A stretch of 8,641 nt of DNA from Parcubacteria group bacterium (lineage in GTDB: Bacteria; Patescibacteriota; Minisyncoccia; JACPCQ01), in contig JACPCQ010000003.1 of assembly GCA_016179715.1 (NCBI GenBank), positions 1 through 8,641 on the forward strand. Reading direction: 5' to 3'. Below the pieces are notes generated by a model that had not been told where the DNA came from, ran no database searches, and saw only the letters and a list, made by a program, of their open reading frames with translations. The translations under genes and the position numbers were made by a program. Below are positions 5,788 through 8,641 of the stretch, one piece after another; position 1 is the first letter of the stretch; each line of letters starts with the position of its first letter.

Positions 5788-6826
5788 ATGCCTGAGGTGA
5801 AACCAGCCGTTGAAGCTTTTGCGCGAATCAAAGTCGTCGGGCTTGGCGGTTCCGGCTTGAATGCGGTAAACCACATGGTGCGTTCTAAAATAAAGGGCGT
5901 TGATTTTATTGCGATCAACACCGACGCACAGAATTTACACCACGGCCTCGCGCAGAAGAAAATTCACATCGGAAAAAATCTTACACGCGGGTTAGGCGCG
6001 GGAATGAACCCGGAAATCGGACGGCAAGCTGCGGAAGAAACGCGAGATGAAGTGCAGGATGCGCTGAAGGGTTCGGATATGATTTTTATTGCGTGCGGAT
6101 TTGGAGGCGGTACCGGCACGGGCGCCGCACCCATTATCGCGCGCACCGCAAAAGAGCAGGGGGCTTTGACGGTTGCCGTCGTTACGCGTCCGTTTGCCTT
6201 TGAGGGGGCGCAGCGCATAAAAATTGCTGAAGAGGGACTCGCACACTTGAGAGATGCGGTAGATGCAATGATTATTATCCCGAACGATCGACTGTTGGAA
6301 ACTGTCGGAAAGGAAACGACGTTTTTGGATGCTTTTTGTTAAAGCAATCTTGCAGAATGCCGGCTCGGCACTTATGGGCACGGGAGCCGCAAGCGGAGAT
6401 AAGCGTGCCGAAAAAGCGGCGCTTGCCGCTATCAATTCGCCGTTACTTGATGTTTCTATTGACGGTGCTCGCGGGGTGCTCTTTTCGGTCTCGGGCGGCG
6501 CGGATATGACAATGTGGGAAGTACAGGAGGCCGCGCGTATTATTACCGAATCCATTGATAATGACGCAAAAGTTATTTTTGGCGCGGTCAATGACCCAAA
6601 TCTCAAAAAAAATGAGTTAAAGGTAACCGTCATCGCGTCTGGATTTCCTGAATTCAATCGTATAAAGAAAACTGCCGGCGAGACGGAACAACAGACTGAT
6701 ATCGCGAAGAGCGCTGACAACAAAGGGGAATTTGCAAACACTCCATCTCACGGGCCCGACGGCGGTAACGAGCAGCAAGAAGAGTGGGATGCCATCCCTG
6801 CGTTCTTGCGCCGGGCAAAACGTTAA
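5788..6826 (+). pseudogene. ftsZ: Cell division GTPase FtsZ, internally deleted and frameshifted
   Basis: Tubulin-like GTPase that forms the division ring. The 5' part (5788 to stop 6340-6342; upstream TTG 5752 and GTG 5761 also in frame) carries VVGLGGSG, NTDAQ, TRGLGAGMNPEIGRQAAEE, the tubulin signature GGGTGTG, TRPFAFEG and IPNDRLL, and reaches LDAF. The 3' part resumes in the +1 frame at 6338 with VKAILQNAGSALMGTGAASG, the conserved C-terminal subdomain, a polar linker and the C-terminal peptide EEWDAIPAFLRRAKR that binds FtsA. Compared with E. coli FtsZ from memory, about 30 residues are absent between LDAF and VKA: the rest of helix H7 and the T7 loop (NxDxxD) whose acidic residues activate GTP hydrolysis in the neighbouring subunit. 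The T-run 6333-6337 marks the junction. Both flanks look well conserved, so the lesion is recent or an assembly or consensus error. Confidence 0.9.
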
Positions 6827-6850
6827 AAACACGCTATTATGATAAGGGAA

Positions 6851-6877
6851 AATATCCGCCTAAGAGCGGATTTTCTT
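6851..6877 (+). terminator. Intrinsic terminator after ftsZ
   Basis: The stem ATCCGC (6854-6859) pairs with GCGGAT (6866-6871) around loop CTAAGA and is followed by TTTCTT. Flanking A- and T-rich bases (AAAA 6849-6852, TTTT 6871-6874, and ATAAG 6842-6846 with CTTAT 6875-6879) extend it as a longer bulged stem. It lies 25 bp after the ftsZ stop and closes the division-gene unit. Confidence 0.75.
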
Positions 6878-6911
6878 ATTTGAAGCATACCTCTATACCT
6901 CCCTCGTTACA

Positions 6912-6978
6912 TTTAACCCCCCAAATCACTAAACGAATTCGTCGCAGTAGGAGCCGTTTCGTAATTTGAGGTTTTTAA
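6912..6978. repeat. Long imperfect inverted repeat in the ftsZ-nrdJ gap
   Basis: Two arms pair symmetrically. The core is 6919-6935 against 6955-6971, with 14 of 17 positions complementary and three single mismatches. Further partial pairing (AA 6915-6916 with TT 6974-6975, TT 6912-6913 with AA 6977-6978) extends it. The loop is about 19 bases. The first arm also contains half of a perfect palindrome, ACGAATTCGT (6933-6942). No T-tract or gene adjoins it. It could be a structured RNA, a remnant of a small mobile element or a protein-binding site; the sequence does not say which. Confidence 0.5.
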
Positions 6979-7024
6979 AGTTTCCAGAGAGCACTTTTCC
7001 CGTTAAGCCATAATTACCATTTCT

Positions 7025-7053
7025 TTGACATCTTCCGCGCATTATTTTATCCA
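7025..7053 (+). promoter_or_regulatory. Candidate nrdJ promoter
   Basis: A perfect -35 TTGACA (7025-7030) stands 17 bp from TATCCA (7048-7053), which keeps only the TAT of the -10 consensus. Transcription would start near 7060, giving a leader of about 145 nt before the nrdJ ATG. The region 6827-7205 has no gene, so this is the best promoter candidate for the reductase. Its -10 coincides with the DnaA box. Confidence 0.5.
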
Positions 7054-7055
7054 CA
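7047..7055 (+). promoter_or_regulatory. Perfect DnaA box
   Basis: TTATCCACA matches the strongest DnaA-binding consensus exactly and overlaps the presumed -10 of the nrdJ promoter. DnaA is an established transcriptional regulator of nrdAB in E. coli, and a box in this position would be expected to block RNA polymerase when occupied. I found no second perfect box nearby (TTATGCAGT at 7148-7156 is only a partial match), so this does not look like a replication origin. Confidence 0.5.
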
Positions 7056-7060
7056 GGTTT

Positions 7061-7080
7061 GAGCGGCGTGACACGCGCTT
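7061..7080 (+). ncRNA. 5' hairpin of the nrdJ leader
   Basis: Just after the predicted transcription start, AGC GCGT (7062-7069, with G7065 bulged) pairs with ACGC GCT (7073-7079) around loop GAC: seven base pairs with a single bulge. It would cap the 5' end of the leader that later forms the attenuator-like terminator. This is structural inference only. Confidence 0.35.
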
Positions 7081-7116
7081 TCTTGTCTGTAATCCGTTAT
7101 GATGAGAGGCACGAGC

Positions 7117-7147
7117 CCGCAACGATTGCATACCGCAACATTATTGC
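7117..7147 (+). repeat. Paired CCGCAAC...ATTGC repeats in the nrdJ leader
   Basis: CCGCAAC occurs at 7117-7123 and 7133-7139, each followed by ATTGC (7125-7129 and 7143-7147). GCAA and TTGC are complementary, so each copy can fold on itself or pair with the other. GCAA 7119-7122 with TTGC 7126-7129 would compete with the terminator stem that uses 7124-7132, which is the logic of an antiterminator. Confidence 0.5.
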
Positions 7148-7165
7148 TTATGCAGTCTTTTTTTT
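7124..7165 (+). terminator. Terminator/attenuator hairpin in the nrdJ leader
   Basis: GATTGCATA (7124-7132) pairs with TATGCAGTC (7149-7157), nine pairs with one G-U. Inside, GCAA (7135-7138) pairs with TTGC (7144-7147) around a five-base loop. Eight T residues follow at once (7158-7165). This is a classic rho-independent terminator. No gene precedes it within 290 bp, and the nrdJ ATG is only 40 bp further on. It therefore looks like a leader attenuator of nrdJ, or the 3' end of a small RNA of about 105 nt starting near 7060. Confidence 0.7.
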
Positions 7166-7205
7166 CTCTATTTTTCTTTATTTCCTCCAAATAATTTTCT
7201 TCTCT
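7166..7205 (+). promoter_or_regulatory. Pyrimidine-rich leader lacking a Shine-Dalgarno sequence
   Basis: Between the T8 run and the nrdJ start codon the DNA is almost only C and T, with a few A. No AGGAGG-like element is present; TCCTCC at 7183-7188 even matches the anti-Shine-Dalgarno sequence itself. The nrdJ start must therefore be selected by other means, such as an unstructured AU-rich leader. No G occurs in this stretch. Confidence 0.4.
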
Positions 7206-8641
7206 ATGGCTATAAGGTCTTACTCGGCTGACAGAAAAAAGGTTGCGGCAAAGACGGCGCGGCAGCGTAAATCTCCGCCGGAGCATATTCAATTGTTTGT
7301 GCCAACGCAAATCCGAAAACGTAACGGAACGGTGGTGGATTTTGATAAGACGCGCATCAGTATCGTTGTGCAAAAAGCGTTAAATGCCACAAAGGAGGAA
7401 CATAAGGAAAACATCCCCCAGGAAATTGCTGAAGCAGTCGTACGCGATCTAGGCATGTCGTTGGAAAAAGATAAGCGCTACATCCCGGCCGTGGAAGAAG
7501 TGCAGGATTTGGTTGAGCGCGAGCTTGTTTTGCATAAGCTCCCGAAAACCGCAAAGGCATATATCCTCTATCGGGAAGAACATTCAAAACTGCGTGAGCG
7601 CGGAGAACTCAAGGGCGGCGTCCCGGAGCACGTCAAAAAATTGGTGACGGAAAGTAAACAATATTTTCGCAACCAGCTTGCGGAGTATGTTTACTACAGC
7701 ACCTACTCCAAATGGATTCCGGAAGAAGGACGCCGCGAGGCGTGGAAAGAAACGGTGAGGCGGTATGTTGATTTTATGAAAGAGAAGCTCGGGGACAAGC
7801 TTTCCGAGAAAGAATACGCGGAAATTCAGGAGTATATTATAAGCATGAAATCACTGGGCTCCATGCGTCTGTTGTGGAGTGCGGGTACCGCGGTGAGAAA
7901 AACCAATGTGTGCGCATACAATTGTTCTTTCATCGCTCCGACACAGTGGAGAGATTTTGCGGAGATTGCCTACATCTCTATGTGCGGCACGGGGGTTGGA
8001 TTTTCGGTGGAACATCAAAATGTGGAGAAACTGCCCATGATTGAGCGCCAGACAGGGGAGAAGCCGCTCGCCTTTGTCATTCCGGACTCTAAAGAAGGAT
8101 GGGCGGACGCGATTACGTTTGGTCTTACGACGTGGTCGTCGGGCAGAGATGTGGAGTTTGATTACGGACAGATTCGCCCGGCGGGGGCGCGCCTGAAGAC
8201 GATGGGCGGGCGCGCGTCCGGTCCTGCTTCGCTCAAGGCGCTGCTTGACCTTGCGCGCCAGAAGATGCTTGCGCGCCAGGGGCGGCGGCTTTCTACGCTG
8301 GACGTACACGACATCATCTGCAAGATCGGGGAGATTGTTGTTGCGGGCGGGGTGCGCAGAAGCGCGCTCATCTCGCTTTCCGACTTGGATGATGTGGAAA
8401 TGCGGGAGGCCAAAAACGGACAATTCTATCTTGCCAACGCCCAGAGGAGCATGGCAAATAACTCCGCGGTATATAATGAACAGCCCACGATACGCGAATT
8501 TTTAGATGAGTGGGCAAATCTTGTGAAATCAGGGTCCGGCGAGCGGGGTATTTTTAACCGCGGGAGTCTCAAAAAGCAGCTCCCCGCCCGGCGCTGGAAG
8601 GTGTTTGCGAAGGATTTCTGGACAAGCGGCACAAATCCTTG
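7206..8641 (+). CDS. nrdJ: Adenosylcobalamin-dependent ribonucleoside-triphosphate reductase (class II), N-terminal 478 codons
   Basis: Class II ribonucleotide reductase, which uses adenosylcobalamin to make the radical that converts ribonucleotides to deoxyribonucleotides for DNA synthesis, independent of oxygen. After a basic N-terminus, an ATP-cone (about 33-128, VPTQIRKRNGTVVDFDKTRI...) suggests allosteric activity control. The core resembles the monomeric Lactobacillus leichmannii RTPR as I recall it: YSTYSKWIPEEGRREAWKET (164-183), NVCAYNCSFIAPTQ with Cys240 at the C119 position, CGTGVGFSVE (260-269), RPAGARLKTMGGRASGP (324-340), VHDIICKIGEIVVAGGVRRSA (367-387), RSMANNSAVYN (414-424) and GERGIFNRG (445-453). 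The last complete codons read SGTNP, and the window ends with TG, the start of the codon for the radical cysteine (C408 equivalent). The gene continues beyond the window. ATG 7206 is the only in-frame ATG after the upstream stop. Confidence 0.95.
   Translation, partial: MAIRSYSADRKKVAAKTARQRKSPPEHIQLFVPTQIRKRNGTVVDFDKTRISIVVQKALNATKEEHKENIPQEIAEAVVRDLGMSLEKDKRYIPAVEEVQDLVERELVLHKLPKTAKAYILYREEHSKLRERGELKGGVPEHVKKLVTESKQYFRNQLAEYVYYSTYSKWIPEEGRREAWKETVRRYVDFMKEKLGDKLSEKEYAEIQEYIISMKSLGSMRLLWSAGTAVRKTNVCAYNCSFIAPTQWRDFAEIAYISMCGTGVGFSVEHQNVEKLPMIERQTGEKPLAFVIPDSKEGWADAITFGLTTWSSGRDVEFDYGQIRPAGARLKTMGGRASGPASLKALLDLARQKMLARQGRRLSTLDVHDIICKIGEIVVAGGVRRSALISLSDLDDVEMREAKNGQFYLANAQRSMANNSAVYNEQPTIREFLDEWANLVKSGSGERGIFNRGSLKKQLPARRWKVFAKDFWTSGTNP

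Noticed and set aside
6329..6336. Programmed +1 frameshift on the T-run in ftsZ
   Set aside because: The T5 run does allow slippage into the second frame, but a shift alone cannot restore the roughly 30 missing residues including the T7 loop, and no stimulatory element is apparent. Deletion or consensus error explains more.
5992..6741. 249-residue minus-strand open frame opposite ftsZ
   Set aside because: It is antisense to well-conserved FtsZ sequence in both ftsZ fragments and has no recognisable motif; it is a shadow of the GC-skewed coding strand.
7047..7055. Replication origin marked by the DnaA box
   Set aside because: Only one perfect box, no cluster and no dnaA/dnaN neighbours were seen.
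7060..7165. Cobalamin riboswitch upstream of nrdJ
   Set aside because: CCCGCAAC and a nearby AATCCG are suggestive, but I could not find the GGGAA and GGTG segments or a B12 box of the AGYCxGGAGACCTGCC type. Left as a check, not a feature.
7068..7205. N-terminal extension of nrdJ from GTG 7068, giving a hydrophobic leader
   Set aside because: The frame is open back to 7029, but the extra residues would be translated from the terminator and its T-rich tail, giving an artificial Phe/Ile-rich segment on a cytosolic enzyme.
6880..7205. NrdR boxes before the reductase gene
   Set aside because: No pair of ACACWATATATWGTGT-like sites was seen.
7851..8423. 190-residue minus-strand open frame within the reductase gene
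   Set aside because: It is antisense to strongly conserved RNR motifs and has no support of its own.

Overview
This 8.6-kb window looks like a chromosomal housekeeping block from a bacterium of the Candidate Phyla Radiation (Patescibacteria), most likely the Parcubacteria side. This rests on gene content, small proteins, the rarity of Shine-Dalgarno sequences, and my recollection that hisS, a HIT-family gene, rpsU, yqeY, ybeY, ftsA and ftsZ lie together in such genomes. No marker gene settles the lineage. TGA is the stop codon of lepB, the HIT gene and ftsA, so the code is standard, unlike Gracilibacteria and Absconditabacteria. All recognisable genes are on the + strand.

Layout. (1) 2-391: C-terminal part of an unrecognised basic protein, followed by a bulged REP-like hairpin (401-439). 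An intrinsic terminator (523-548) overlaps a good sigma70-like promoter (528-556). (2) 622-4287: lepB (signal peptidase I), hisS, a HIT-family nucleotide hydrolase, rpsU (bS21), yqeY and ybeY, closely spaced, with yqeY and ybeY overlapping by 17 bp. The 3' end of ybeY runs into eight tandem AAAGCGT heptamers. (3) 4389-6826: ftsA, complete with its membrane-targeting helix, then after about 200 bp ftsZ. The ftsZ copy is disrupted: it lacks about 30 codons, including the T7 loop that completes the GTPase site, and is frameshifted at the junction, although both flanks are well conserved. A terminator follows. (4) 6880-7205: a non-coding region with a long imperfect inverted repeat, a perfect TTGACA element, a perfect DnaA box over the presumed -10, and a second strong intrinsic terminator only about 40 bp before the next start codon. 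(5) 7206-8641: the N-terminal 478 codons of an adenosylcobalamin-dependent (class II) ribonucleotide reductase with an N-terminal ATP-cone. The window ends inside the codon expected for the radical cysteine. This reading frame is open to the window edge.

Functionally the block combines protein export, translation and ribosome maturation, cell division, and dNTP supply. The two points most worth checking are the ftsZ lesion and the apparently regulated leader of the reductase gene (promoter, DnaA box, attenuator-like terminator).
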